A stretch of DNA of 18,798 nt from Bryobacteraceae bacterium (GTDB taxonomy: Bacteria > Acidobacteriota > Terriglobia > Bryobacterales > Bryobacteraceae), in the NCBI GenBank assembly GCA_014379815.1, contig JACMLA010000075.1, positions 1 to 18,798 on the forward strand, read 5' to 3'. A program made the translations under genes and the position numbers. The notes under the pieces are model-generated. The model saw only the letters and a program-made list of their open reading frames with translations, did not search any database and had not been told where the DNA came from. Shown here piece by piece: positions 1 through 8,139 of this stretch (positions are counted from its first letter, which is position 1; each line of letters opens with the position of its first letter).

Positions 1-223
1 CACCAGCATTCCAGCCTGCATCGCTCGTGTATCGTTCGGGCTTGCGGGCACCACAGAAGACGGCGTCAGAGAGGGCGGCGGCAACTCGGCAGCCACAAGC
101 TGAAGCAGTGCCATCCAGAGCACTGGGGGAACATGCATTAACTACTTGGACTCCACCGCGAGCAAGCATGACCACCACCCCGAGATGCGTGTTATTCTCT
201 GGTTACCTTAAATCCTTCAGGCT

Positions 224-2407
224 ATGCCCAAGCTTCTGTACACGACACGCAGCGGCATCCGGGTCACGCGCACCGACTCCCGTATTCCTTACGAACAAGG
301 GCTCGAATCGCTGTTGCGCGAACTCGACCAGCACCGGGGATTCTATCTGTCTTCCGGGTATGAGTATCCAGGCAGGTACTCACGCTGGGATATTGCCAGT
401 CTGTGCCCACCTCTGGAGATCCTGGGATTCCAGCGCGAACTGGTTCTGCGTGCTCTGAACGCCCGCGGCTCGGTGCTGCTCCAGCTGATTGAGCCTGTTC
501 TCGCAGACCATCCCCACTGGGAGAACTTCGAGCGTGCAGGGGATGAGCTTCGAGGAACTCTGAAGCCGTTACCTGCGTTCTTTCCGGAGGAGGAGCGGAG
601 CAAACAGCCATCCGTCTTCTCGATTCTTCGTTGCCTGATACAGGAGTTCCAGTCCGATCAGGATTCCCGGCTCTCGCTGGTTGGTGCCCTCGGCTACGAT
701 CTTCTATTCCAGTTCGATCCCATTGAACTCAAGCTTCCAAGATCGGGGCAGAAGGACCTTCACCTCTTTCTGTGCGACGACATCTACTACATGGATCGCA
801 AGCGCGAGGTGATCGAGCGATTCGAGTACGAGTTTGCGACAGAAGACCTGACGACAGAGGGCTCAGCTCGCGATGCCGTTACGATTCCGCAACCAGTTGC
901 CAGAGAACGCGGTCCAATTACTTCCGATCACACGCCAGATGACTACATGGCGAATGTGGAAACGGCACGTCAGGGGATGAAGCGGGGCGACTACTACGAA
1001 GTCGTGTTGCGGCAGACATTCTCGACTCCCTACAGCAGCAGCCCGTCTGAACTCTTCAACCTCGTGCAGCAAGCCAGTCCGAGTCCTTACCAGTTCTTCC
1101 TTCAGCTAGGTGATGAACAACTGGTAGGAGCGTCGCCAGAGATGTTTGTCCGCGTTGAGGGTTCGCGCGTGGAAACGTGCCCGATCGCAGGAACCGCCCG
1201 CAGAACCGGGGATCCTCTAAAGGATGCTGTCAACATCAGGAACCTGTTGAATTCTGCCAAAGAAGAGTCCGAACTGACGATGTGTACCGACGTTGACCGG
1301 AATGACAAATCCCGTGTCTGCGTGCCAGGGTCCGTGCAGGTCATCGGACGACGATTGATTGAATCCTATGCTGGCCTCTTTCACACTGTCGATCATGTGG
1401 AGGGTATGCTGCGGCCCGGTTTCGATTCTCTGGATGCGTTCCTCGCGCATATGTGGGCTGTTACCGTTATTGGCGCACCTAAAAAAGCAGCGGCGCAAAC
1501 TATAGAGAATCTGGAGAAGTCCGCCCGGGGATGGTACGCCGGCGCCGTAGGCATGCTCTCTATGAACGGAGACATGAATACAGGCATTCTGATTCGCACG
1601 GTGCATGTTAAGGACGGAATCGCGGAGTACCCCGTCGGCGCGACTTTGTTATACGACTCGGTTCCCGCAATGGAAGAGCAGGAAACCCGTCTGAAAGCGA
1701 CCGGCTTCTTCCGCGCTTTACAGCAAAAGACTCCGGCGGGGGTTTCGCCAGAGCCCGGTCAGCAGATTTCAGCAGCCGCGGCCAGGTCCGCTCCCAGACT
1801 GCTGCTGATCGACAACGATGATTGCTTCATTCATACCCTGGCGAACTACGCGCGCCAGGCCGGGGCCGAGGTCGTCACGTATCGCGCGGGTTTTCCACTA
1901 GCGCTGATCGACCAGCTAAATCCCGATATGATCCTGATTTCTCCCGGACCTGGACGCCCGGAAGACTTTCAAGTTCCGGCGGCGGTTCGATTCGCGGCAG
2001 ATCGCGGGATTCCGGTTTTCGGCGTTTGCCTGGGTTTGCAAGGCATCGTCGAGGCATTCGGCGGTAAGCTGGGCGTCCTGGACTACCCCATGCACGGCAA
2101 GCCATCGAACATAAGCCACGATAATTCGGGTGTGTTTGCAGGGTTGCCACAGGACTTTCAGGTCGGCCGGTATCACTCGCTATTTGCTCTCCCCGAGCAG
2201 CTGCCCTCTTGCCTGGAAGTAACAGCCAGATCCGAGGATGGTGTGATCATGGGAATCCGACATCGCCATCTGCCAATCGAAGCGGTGCAGTTCCACCCCG
2301 AGTCACTTTTGAGCGTGGAAGATGGTTGCGGGCTGCGATTGTTACAGAATGCCATTCAGCAGGCTATGGCCCGTGGCATGGTCGAGCGTGCAAGTTTTAC
2401 CAGTTAA
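224..2407 (+). CDS. trpE(G): Fused anthranilate synthase, components I and II (TrpE-TrpG)
   Basis: This 727-residue protein should convert chorismate and glutamine to anthranilate, the first committed step of tryptophan synthesis, in the cytoplasm. The N-terminal three quarters is a chorismate-binding TrpE domain: PIAGTARR at about 320-327, the CTDVDRNDKSRV block at 354-365, VIGAPKK at 415-421 and GATLLYDSVPAMEEQETR near 470-487. A class I glutamine amidotransferase domain follows from about residue 523, with nucleophile Cys602 in GVCLGLQG and His691/Glu693 in FHPES. The single-chain order and the SSGYEYPGRYSRWD segment near the N-terminus resemble rhizobial TrpE(G), and the length fits that form. 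ATG 224 has a weak AGG about 5 bases upstream; it is chosen because the N-terminus matches that family. No Trp-rich leader peptide is visible upstream and no other trp gene is in the window. Residue 416 is Ile where relatives have Thr or Ser before GAPK. Confidence 0.95.
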   Translation: MPKLLYTTRSGIRVTRTDSRIPYEQGLESLLRELDQHRGFYLSSGYEYPGRYSRWDIASLCPPLEILGFQRELVLRALNARGSVLLQLIEPVLADHPHWENFERAGDELRGTLKPLPAFFPEEERSKQPSVFSILRCLIQEFQSDQDSRLSLVGALGYDLLFQFDPIELKLPRSGQKDLHLFLCDDIYYMDRKREVIERFEYEFATEDLTTEGSARDAVTIPQPVARERGPITSDHTPDDYMANVETARQGMKRGDYYEVVLRQTFSTPYSSSPSELFNLVQQASPSPYQFFLQLGDEQLVGASPEMFVRVEGSRVETCPIAGTARRTGDPLKDAVNIRNLLNSAKEESELTMCTDVDRNDKSRVCVPGSVQVIGRRLIESYAGLFHTVDHVEGMLRPGFDSLDAFLAHMWAVTVIGAPKKAAAQTIENLEKSARGWYAGAVGMLSMNGDMNTGILIRTVHVKDGIAEYPVGATLLYDSVPAMEEQETRLKATGFFRALQQKTPAGVSPEPGQQISAAAARSAPRLLLIDNDDCFIHTLANYARQAGAEVVTYRAGFPLALIDQLNPDMILISPGPGRPEDFQVPAAVRFAADRGIPVFGVCLGLQGIVEAFGGKLGVLDYPMHGKPSNISHDNSGVFAGLPQDFQVGRYHSLFALPEQLPSCLEVTARSEDGVIMGIRHRHLPIEAVQFHPESLLSVEDGCGLRLLQNAIQQAMARGMVERASFTS

Positions 2408-2478
2408 CCCCGCTGACCCTAGCGTTTTTACTTGCTCTCCTTTGTGTGATCGTCCATACTGAATGTAGGTGTCTGCCT

Positions 2479-2598
2479 ATGACTTTGGATTTCTCGGATC
2501 TCACGATGATACTGTTTCTTGTGATCTGCGTATGGCTGGCAGTATCCATTAGTGGCGGCACTGGTGGCGGTCATCGTGTCCGTGTGCCAATAGCGTAG
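2479..2598 (+). CDS. Small single-pass membrane protein, 39 residues, unknown function
   Basis: I do not recognise this ORF. It is preceded by a good ribosome-binding site (AGGTG at 2467-2471, 7 bases before the ATG) and ends 10 bases before hpnE. The 39 residues have a short acidic N-terminus (MTLDFSDL), one strongly hydrophobic helix at about 9-24 (TMILFLVICVWLAVSI), and a glycine-rich, basic tail (SGGTGGGHRVRVPIA). That layout suggests a one-helix inner-membrane peptide with a cationic tail. Position and spacing suggest co-transcription, and perhaps translational coupling, with hpnE. The same frame is open further upstream into the end of trpE(G), but only the ATG at 2479 has a convincing start context. 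The ORF could be a chance frame; conservation in relatives would decide. Function is not inferable from sequence alone. Confidence 0.45.
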   Translation: MTLDFSDLTMILFLVICVWLAVSISGGTGGGHRVRVPIA

Positions 2599-2608
2599 TC
2601 TGGAGTAA

Positions 2609-3904
2609 ATGCCGTCAGTTCTTGTGGTTGGCGGAGGGTTGGCTGGCCTTGCAGCAGCGGCAGCCCTGGGTGGTTCTGGATTTCAGGTTCATGTCGCCGA
2701 AGCGCGGCCCTACCCCGGCGGTCGTGCAACCTCCTATAACTTCCCTTCAGGCGACGGGTCGGCTGATCTTCTCGACAACTGTCAACACATACTCCTTCGG
2801 TGCTGTACCAATCTTCTCGATTTTTACCGGCGTTTAGGTGCCTCAGACTCGGTGGAGTGGCATCGGCGGTTCTATTTCATTGAACCCGGTGGCCGTGTGT
2901 CTGACCTGCGCGCCGGCTTCTTCCCCGCCCCAGGTCATTTCTTTGAGTCATTCTTAACGCTGCGGTTCCTGAGTGCGACGGACAAGGTTGCACTGGTTCG
3001 GGGTATGCTGGCGGTCCGCAACCAGCACGGTAAGCGTGCCGATCTTGCTGATATTTCCATGGCGCAGTGGCTCCAGGAGCAGAATCAGCCGGAACAGGTA
3101 GTGAAACGCTTCTGGCGGCAGGTTCTGGTAAGTGCGATTAATGAAGAGCTGGACCAGATGGCTGCTTCGCATGGATTGCAGGTAATTGCTACCGGGTTCT
3201 TGGGCACTTCGGATGGATACCAGATGGGCGTTCCGAAGGTTACGCTCGGCGAACTGTATTCGGCAGACCACTGGCGCCACTTGCCCAACGTGCATTTTGC
3301 CTTCCGGCAGAAAGTAGAGAGTGTTAACGGTAGCTGTCGCTTTGAAGATGGGTCATCTAGCACCGCCGACTACTATCTTCTTGCCGTTCCTTTCGAAAGG
3401 GCGCAGGCGCTCTCGGAACGCCTGATTGTTCCCACCTTTACTCATTCGCCTATTACGTCGATACATCTATGGTTCGACCAGCCAGTAACAGACTTACCTC
3501 ACGCCACGTTGCTGGATCGCACGATTCACTGGATGTTTAACAAAGGTGGCGGCCAGCATTTGCAACTGGTGGTAAGCGCCTCCCGGTCTTTGATCCACCT
3601 CTCACAGCAGCAGATTGTCGACCTGGTTGTTCAGGAGCTGACCGAGTTCTTCCCTGCAGTTGCCCGGGCAGCACTCGTTAAATCGAGAGTCATCAAAGAG
3701 CTGCGCGCGACTTTCTCTGCGGCGCCCGGATCCGAGTCGCAGAGGCCCGGCCAAACCACTTCTGTTAAGAACCTTTTCGTTGCCGGTGACTGGACTAGGA
3801 CGGGGTGGCCCGCAACCATGGAAGGCGCCGTGCGGAGCGGTTATCTCGCCGCTGAAGCGATCACATCGGCAGCCGGGTCAGCCCGTCAGTTTGTCCTCCC
3901 GTAG
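2609..3904 (+). CDS. hpnE: Hydroxysqualene dehydroxylase (squalene-associated FAD-dependent desaturase)
   Basis: The 431-residue protein is an FAD-dependent amine-oxidase/phytoene-desaturase-like enzyme. The HpnE family reduces hydroxysqualene to squalene, the last step of the HpnC-HpnD-HpnE route that feeds hopanoid synthesis. Visible evidence: an N-terminal dinucleotide-binding motif GGGLAGLAAA at residues 8-17, the acidic/PGGRA segment that follows it (EARPYPGGRATSY), the family-typical DNCQHILLRCCTNLLDFYRRLG from residue 56, and a C-terminal FAD-contact block AGDWTRTGWPATMEGAVRSG at about 392-411. Start ATG 2609 has GGAG about 5 bases upstream. It lies 10 bases after the small membrane ORF. 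HpnC, HpnD and squalene-hopene cyclase are not in the window, so the hopanoid role comes from family identity. A carotenoid desaturase is the main alternative, but the DNCQH...CCTN block favours HpnE. Confidence 0.88.
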   Translation: MPSVLVVGGGLAGLAAAAALGGSGFQVHVAEARPYPGGRATSYNFPSGDGSADLLDNCQHILLRCCTNLLDFYRRLGASDSVEWHRRFYFIEPGGRVSDLRAGFFPAPGHFFESFLTLRFLSATDKVALVRGMLAVRNQHGKRADLADISMAQWLQEQNQPEQVVKRFWRQVLVSAINEELDQMAASHGLQVIATGFLGTSDGYQMGVPKVTLGELYSADHWRHLPNVHFAFRQKVESVNGSCRFEDGSSSTADYYLLAVPFERAQALSERLIVPTFTHSPITSIHLWFDQPVTDLPHATLLDRTIHWMFNKGGGQHLQLVVSASRSLIHLSQQQIVDLVVQELTEFFPAVARAALVKSRVIKELRATFSAAPGSESQRPGQTTSVKNLFVAGDWTRTGWPATMEGAVRSGYLAAEAITSAAGSARQFVLP

Positions 3905-3942
3905 AACAAACCACGAGGTGGCGATTGGCGGATAATAGTTTT

Positions 3943-4320
3943 ATGTGGTTTCTCCGGCGTATTCCCGCGATTGCACTTTCTCTTGCCCTGCCGATGTTTG
4001 CAGACGCGCCGATGACGCGTCTCAAAGTCGAAGTCCAGACTCTTGGTGGAAAACCTGTCGATCGGGCATCCGTCATCGTCGACTTTGTCGAGGGGCGGTC
4101 TATCGTGAAGCTCGGCCGCAAAATCATGACCCACTGGGAAGTCCGCACCAGCCAGGAAGGTCTGGCCAAGCTCCCGGCTTTGCCGCAAGGCAAAATGCGA
4201 GTGCAAGTGATCGCGAAGGGTTATCAGACGTTCGGGCAGATTTATGAGGTAGCTGAGGAAGACAGGACCATAACGGTCAAGCTCAACCCTCCTCAGGCTC
4301 AGCACTCGGAGCATCAGTAG
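3943..4320 (+). CDS. Small exported protein with carboxypeptidase regulatory-like (transthyretin-like) domain
   Basis: The product is 125 residues from ATG 3943. A TTG 18 bases upstream (3925) would give 131 residues; AGGTGG at 3916-3921 lies only 3 bases before it, while GGCGGA lies about 10 bases before the ATG, so the start is uncertain. The N-terminus looks like a signal peptide: MWFLRR followed by a hydrophobic core [14 protein letters not shown]. The rest resembles a single beta-sandwich of the CarboxypepD_reg type: a strand with [23 protein letters not shown], a [28 protein letters not shown] turn (the usual 'makes it flow into the G-Y' end) and a final strand ITVKLNPP. Such domains are common in secreted Acidobacteriota and Bacteroidota proteins, usually as part of larger ones. 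It sits 20-40 bases after hpnE and 7 before mnmG, so it is probably co-transcribed. The ligand or partner is unknown. Confidence 0.75.
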   Translation: MWFLRRIPAIALSLALPMFADAPMTRLKVEVQTLGGKPVDRASVIVDFVEGRSIVKLGRKIMTHWEVRTSQEGLAKLPALPQGKMRVQVIAKGYQTFGQIYEVAEEDRTITVKLNPPQAQHSEHQ

Positions 4321-4327
4321 TATCCGT

Positions 4328-6226
4328 ATGGCCGTTTTGTACGACATTCTGGTGATCGGTGGCGGACACGCTGGTTGTGAGGCTGCCCGGGCGTGCGCCC
4401 GGAAAGGTCTTCGTACTGCGATGATCACCATGAATACCGACCTCATTGCTCAGATGTCGTGCAACCCAGCTGTGGGCGGGATCGCAAAGGGGCATATCGT
4501 TCGGGAAATTGACGCACTCGGCGGAATCATGGGTATCGTTGCCGACCGATCCGGCATCCAGTTCCGTCTGCTAAACACCAGTCGCGGACCGGCAGTTTGG
4601 TCGCCCCGTGCCCAGTGCGATAAACGCTTATACCGGGTCCACATGCGTGAAGAGCTCGAGCGTGAGCCTTTGCTACAGCTTCTTCAGGCGGAGGTCGCGG
4701 CGCTCGAGCTGGTTAGCGATCCGGGGTCTGGCACACGGAGGGTACGTGGCGTCGTTCTTCGGGACGGTCGGACACTTGAGTCCAAAGCTGTCGTGGTGAC
4801 TACCGGCACCTTCCTAAATGGCTTGGCACATGTTGGCCAAACTACCTATAGTTGCGGCCGGAACGGCGAAGCTCCTTCCAAGTTGCTCGGCGATCAGCTT
4901 CGCGATTTGGGCCTGCAGTGGACGCGACTGAAGACAGGAACTCCTCCCCGGTTAGATGGCCGGACGATCGATTGGAGCCAGTTTGAAAAACAGCCGGGTG
5001 ATGCGAATCCTACCCCGTTTTCGTTTCTTACGGGTAAGATCTCGACGGAACAAATTTGCTGTTTCCTTGGGTACACAACCGATCGAACAAAGGAAGTGAT
5101 CGGGTCGGCTATTGCTCGATCTCCTCTGTATAGCGGCCAGATCGAGGGAGTCGGTCCCCGGTATTGCCCATCGATAGAGGACAAGTTTGTTAAGTTCCCC
5201 GACAAGCAGCGCCACCAGATCTACCTAGAGCCGGAAGGGCTCGACACGCACGAAGTGTACGTGAACGGGATGTCGACCAGCATGCCTGTGGATGTGCAGG
5301 CAGCGATGCTGGGGTCGATTCCCGGGCTGGAAGCTGCCGAGATGATCCGCCCGGGCTATGCAATTGAGTACGACGCGATCGACCCCAGGGAGTTATTGCA
5401 CACGCTGGAAGTGAAGTCAGTGTCAGGTCTGTTCCTGGCAGGGCAGATTAACGGAACCTCGGGGTACGAAGAGGCTGCGTGTCAGGGTTTGATTGCCGGC
5501 TTGAACGCCGCGAGCTCTGTGACAGGCAGGGATCCGGTCAGAGTTTCGCGGACGGAAGGTTATGTCGGGATACTGGTGGACGACCTCGTCAGCAAGGGCG
5601 CCGAGGAGCCATACCGGATGTTTACATCACGGGCGGAGGCACGACTTCACCTAAGAATTGATAATGCTGACGAGCGCTTGACCCCAATCGGTCGGGCTGC
5701 CGGCCTGGTGTGTCAACAGCGCTGGGATCTCTTCCAGACCAAGCAGGAACAGAAGGCGGTGCTTTCGGCTGCTCTCGCTTCAGTTCGAATTACGCCTGCG
5801 ACGTTTCCAGACTTGGGGCTGGATGCCGGAGATCGCCCGACTGTCGGCACATGGCTGAAGAGGCCCGAATCGGATCCAACCTGTCTTGCGGCCTGGTTTC
5901 AAAGTGTCCTGGGTCGGGAGCCGGCTCCCGGAGTCGTCGATACAGTTTGCATCGAGGCGCGGTACTCGGGGTATATCGAACAGCAGGACCGGCAGATTGC
6001 GCGTATTCGGGATTCCGAAAGTCGCCGGATCCCTGCAGCGTTCGCTTTCGCCGGCATTCCGGGTTTGTCACGGGAGGTTCAGGATAAGCTCCAGCGCGTA
6101 CAACCGGAAACGCTCGCTCATGCTGGGCGGATACCCGGTGTCACCCCCGCTGCAGTGGCCGTGCTCGAGGTTTACCTGCGGCTTGGGCGTCGGGAGCCGG
6201 TACCGAACGAACCCATTTTGTCGTAA
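4328..6226 (+). CDS. mnmG: tRNA uridine-5-carboxymethylaminomethyl(34) synthase subunit MnmG (GidA)
   Basis: MnmG acts with the GTPase MnmE to install the aminomethyl or carboxymethylaminomethyl group on wobble U34 of tRNAs, using FAD and methylene-tetrahydrofolate. The 632-residue length is normal. The FAD-binding motif IGGGHAG is at residues 10-16. [23 protein letters not shown] begins at residue 44 and contains the conserved Cys45. The second conserved cysteine, Cys280, is in [32 protein letters not shown] and the [22 protein letters not shown] block follow, and the C-terminal helical MnmE/tRNA-binding part is complete. The start is 7 bases after the upstream stop with no strong ribosome-binding site, suggesting coupled translation. 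It precedes parS and parAB, the usual origin-proximal arrangement, but rsmG (gidB), often found between mnmG and parA, is absent here. MnmE is not in the window. Confidence 0.97.
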   Translation: MAVLYDILVIGGGHAGCEAARACARKGLRTAMITMNTDLIAQMSCNPAVGGIAKGHIVREIDALGGIMGIVADRSGIQFRLLNTSRGPAVWSPRAQCDKRLYRVHMREELEREPLLQLLQAEVAALELVSDPGSGTRRVRGVVLRDGRTLESKAVVVTTGTFLNGLAHVGQTTYSCGRNGEAPSKLLGDQLRDLGLQWTRLKTGTPPRLDGRTIDWSQFEKQPGDANPTPFSFLTGKISTEQICCFLGYTTDRTKEVIGSAIARSPLYSGQIEGVGPRYCPSIEDKFVKFPDKQRHQIYLEPEGLDTHEVYVNGMSTSMPVDVQAAMLGSIPGLEAAEMIRPGYAIEYDAIDPRELLHTLEVKSVSGLFLAGQINGTSGYEEAACQGLIAGLNAASSVTGRDPVRVSRTEGYVGILVDDLVSKGAEEPYRMFTSRAEARLHLRIDNADERLTPIGRAAGLVCQQRWDLFQTKQEQKAVLSAALASVRITPATFPDLGLDAGDRPTVGTWLKRPESDPTCLAAWFQSVLGREPAPGVVDTVCIEARYSGYIEQQDRQIARIRDSESRRIPAAFAFAGIPGLSREVQDKLQRVQPETLAHAGRIPGVTPAAVAVLEVYLRLGRREPVPNEPILS

Positions 6227-6228
6227 TT

Positions 6229-6244
6229 TGTTTCACGTGGAACC
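6229..6244 (-). promoter_or_regulatory. parS-like centromere site 1
   Basis: Read on the minus strand this is GGTTCCACGTGAAACA, matching the Bacillus/Caulobacter-type consensus TGTTNCACGTGAAACA at every fixed position except the first. ParB-CTP clamps load at such sites and spread. It starts 3 bases after the mnmG stop codon and 73 bases before parA. Confidence 0.88.
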
Positions 6245-6254
6245 TAGCCTCAGA

Positions 6255-6270
6255 AGTTCCACGTGAAACA
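6255..6270 (+). promoter_or_regulatory. parS-like centromere site 2
   Basis: AGTTCCACGTGAAACA matches TGTTNCACGTGAAACA at every fixed position except the first. Its centre is 26 bp from that of site 1, about two and a half helical turns, and it has the opposite orientation. No other full match was found by eye in the window. Confidence 0.88.
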
Positions 6271-6316
6271 GCCACCCCTTGCGCCAACTTGCTGTTGATA
6301 CAATCAGGCTACGTTA

Positions 6317-7108
6317 ATGGCAAGAATCATTGCGATCGCCAACCAGAAAGGCGGCGTCGGCAAGACTACCACCGCGATCAATCTCTCAGCATCTTTGGCG
6401 GCAAATGATTTACGGGTGCTGCTTGTAGATCTAGATCCCCAAGGCAATGCCACAACCGGCGTCGGTATCTCGAAGAAACCGGATCAAGTCACAACGTATC
6501 AGGTGCTGGTGGGCGACACTACCGTGGCCGAGATTGCGGTACCAACCAGTTTTGATGGCTTAACATTGGCCCCGGCTAATCAAAATCTCGTTGCCGCCAA
6601 CATCGACCTTGTAGACCTGCCAAACCGGGAAAGCCGTCTACGCCACAAACTGGAAGACATTCGCAATGACTATGACTACATCGTCATCGATTGCCCTCCT
6701 GCGCTCGATCTACTCACGATCAACGCGCTCGTTGCATCTGACGGAATCATTGTCCCGATCCAGTGTGAGTTCTTTGCGCTTGAAGGAGTGTCTCAACTCC
6801 TCGATACGGTAGACCGCTTGCGGGATTCGTTCCAGCACAACCTGAAAATCGAGGGTGTTTTGCTTACGATGTATGACGATAGGACAAATCTAACCAAACT
6901 GGTAGCCAACGACTTAAAAGAGTTCTTTGGCGACGAGGTATTCGACACCGTAATACCGCGCAGCATACGACTGGCCGAAGCGCCTAGTCACGGTCAGTCC
7001 ATCCTCGCCTACGACCTGCGTTCCAAAGCGGCCGAAAGCTACATTCGCCTGGCAAAAGAACTTATGGCGAGGCATCAGCGCACAGCCGTACAAGAGGTCG
7101 GGCACTAG
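6317..7108 (+). CDS. parA: Chromosome-partitioning ATPase ParA (Soj)
   Basis: This 263-residue ParA/MinD-type ATPase would dimerise on ATP, bind nucleoid DNA non-specifically and be stripped off by ParB, moving the ParB-parS origin complex. The deviant Walker A box KGGVGKTT is at residues 11-18, with the signature Lys11 and catalytic-loop Lys16. VDLDPQGN follows at 37-44 (Walker A' aspartate), and Walker B VIDCPP is at 123-128. There is no N-terminal helix-turn-helix domain, so this is the short chromosomal (Soj-like) type rather than the plasmid type Ia form. ATG 6317 has no strong ribosome-binding site. A -10-like TACAAT at 6299-6304 could start a parAB transcript downstream of the parS pair, though no good -35 matches it. 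parB begins 2 bases after its stop, so the two are an operon. Confidence 0.96.
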   Translation: MARIIAIANQKGGVGKTTTAINLSASLAANDLRVLLVDLDPQGNATTGVGISKKPDQVTTYQVLVGDTTVAEIAVPTSFDGLTLAPANQNLVAANIDLVDLPNRESRLRHKLEDIRNDYDYIVIDCPPALDLLTINALVASDGIIVPIQCEFFALEGVSQLLDTVDRLRDSFQHNLKIEGVLLTMYDDRTNLTKLVANDLKEFFGDEVFDTVIPRSIRLAEAPSHGQSILAYDLRSKAAESYIRLAKELMARHQRTAVQEVGH

Positions 7109-7110
7109 CA

Positions 7111-8019
7111 ATGTCGAAAGACTCAGAACGAAAGGCATTAGGGAAAGGATTGTCCGCTCTTTTGCCGCCCAGATGGCAAGCGGTTCCTAAACCCGAGCTG
7201 CCTCCGATCGAATCTGGCTCGATCTATAAGGTTCCAATTGACCAGATCCAGCCAAATCCCGTTCAGCCTCGTACCATTTTTGAACCTGAGCGACTGAATG
7301 GACTTGCGGCCTCTATCCGGGCCAACGGCATCATCCAGCCTCTTGTAGTCCAAAAAGTACCAAACGGCTTTCAGCTGGTCGCTGGGGAACGGCGGTGGAG
7401 AGCAGCCCGACTCGCCGGCCTCACCGAAGTTCCTGTTGTGGTTCAGGAATTCGCTTCCGAACGACTTCTGGAAATCGCGCTCATTGAAAACATCCAGCGA
7501 GAGGATCTAAACCCGATAGAGGTCGCCCACGCACTGGATCGCTTGTCCCGCGATTATAAACTGACCCATGAGGAGATCGCGAGCAGGACAGGCAAAGACC
7601 GCACAACCGTAACGAACCTGATTCGGTTGTTGAAACTGCCTGACGCTATTCAACTGCTGGTTGCGGAACACCGTCTCAGCATGGGACACGCGCGAGCCCT
7701 GCTTAGCCTGACCAAACCGGAACAACAGATCGAACTAGCAGAAAGAGCGGCGGCTCAGGGTTTGTCCGTGCGTCAGGTCGAGCGACTCGTTCATACCCTT
7801 ACCCAGGAGCGATCCGGTCCCGATAGTGTCACTTCAGCGAATAGCGGGAAACCGGCCACCGATCCGAACATTGAAGCAGCGCAGCGCGAGATGGAAAGCA
7901 CCCTCGGAACTCGCGTTAGAGTTGTTGCCCAGTCAGCTGACAGGGGAAAAATCGAAATCGAGTACTATTCGATCGAGGAACTCGACCGCATCTACAACCT
8001 GATTTGCTCGGCTCGTTAG
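7111..8019 (+). CDS. parB: Chromosome-partitioning protein ParB (Spo0J), CTP-dependent DNA clamp
   Basis: The 302-residue protein binds parS and uses CTP to close into a sliding clamp that loads SMC and engages ParA. It begins with the lysine-rich RKALGKGLSALL segment typical of chromosomal ParB, whose homologue in other species stimulates ParA. The N-terminal CTP-binding domain starts at IDQIQPNPVQPR and includes GERRWRA at 92-98 and ENIQRE at 126-131. A parS-binding helix-turn-helix region (THEEIASRTGKDRTTVTNLIRLLKL) is at about 152-176. A charged linker and a C-terminal dimerisation domain (GKIEIEYYSIEELDRIYNLI) complete it. It is 2 bases from parA. Its stop lies only 6 bases from the 3' end of a minus-strand tRNA, leaving no room for a terminator between them. 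Confidence 0.96.
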   Translation: MSKDSERKALGKGLSALLPPRWQAVPKPELPPIESGSIYKVPIDQIQPNPVQPRTIFEPERLNGLAASIRANGIIQPLVVQKVPNGFQLVAGERRWRAARLAGLTEVPVVVQEFASERLLEIALIENIQREDLNPIEVAHALDRLSRDYKLTHEEIASRTGKDRTTVTNLIRLLKLPDAIQLLVAEHRLSMGHARALLSLTKPEQQIELAERAAAQGLSVRQVERLVHTLTQERSGPDSVTSANSGKPATDPNIEAAQREMESTLGTRVRVVAQSADRGKIEIEYYSIEELDRIYNLICSAR

Positions 8020-8025
8020 GAAGGT

Positions 8026-8102
8026 TGGTGCCGGCGGCTGGAGTTGAACCAGCTGCCTACGGATTATGAGACCGTCGCTCTAACCACCTGAGCTACGCCG
8101 GC
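8026..8102 (-). tRNA. tRNA with CAU anticodon (elongator Met, or Ile2)
   Basis: The minus strand folds as a 77-nt cloverleaf with an encoded CCA end. It has acceptor stem GCCGGCG/CGCCGGC, D arm GCTC...GAGC, anticodon loop CTCATAA with anticodon CAU, and T arm GCTGG TTCAACT CCAGC. The paired G1-C72 and the lack of three G-C pairs in the anticodon stem rule out initiator tRNA-fMet. Elongator Met and lysidine-modified Ile2 cannot be separated by eye. The top of the anticodon stem has a U31-U39 mismatch. It lies 37 bases after galE on the same strand and may be processed from the galE transcript. Confidence 0.93.
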
Positions 8103-8139
8103 GTCCAGCTACCACGATAGCCCGAACTTTTCGCTGCTG

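Larger units (their letters stand above)
6229..6270. repeat. 15-bp perfect inverted repeat formed by the two parS sites
   Basis: The left arm TGTTTCACGTGGAAC (6229-6243) is the exact reverse complement of the right arm GTTCCACGTGAAACA (6256-6270), with a 12-base spacer. Transcribed RNA would form a 15-bp stem. There is no T-run after it, so it does not look like an intrinsic terminator. Confidence 0.9.

Noticed and set aside
1..170. Minus-strand open frame from ATG 170 to the left edge (MLARGGVQVVNACS...), possibly the start of a divergent gene
   Set aside because: It has a GGGGTGG before the ATG and G-rich first codon positions, but only about 56 codons are visible and no family is recognised, so it is not annotated.
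168..223. Possible tryptophan attenuator leader peptide before trpE(G)
   Set aside because: The short frame from ATG 168 contains no Trp run and does not terminate before trpE(G); no terminator/antiterminator pair was seen.
27..458. Plus-strand open frame of 143 codons overlapping the start of trpE(G)
   Set aside because: Its second half runs in another frame through the well-supported trpE(G) N-terminus and it resembles no family.
6229..6270. Inverted repeat as an intrinsic terminator of mnmG
   Set aside because: No T-run follows the stem (GCCACCCC comes next), and both arms match parS.
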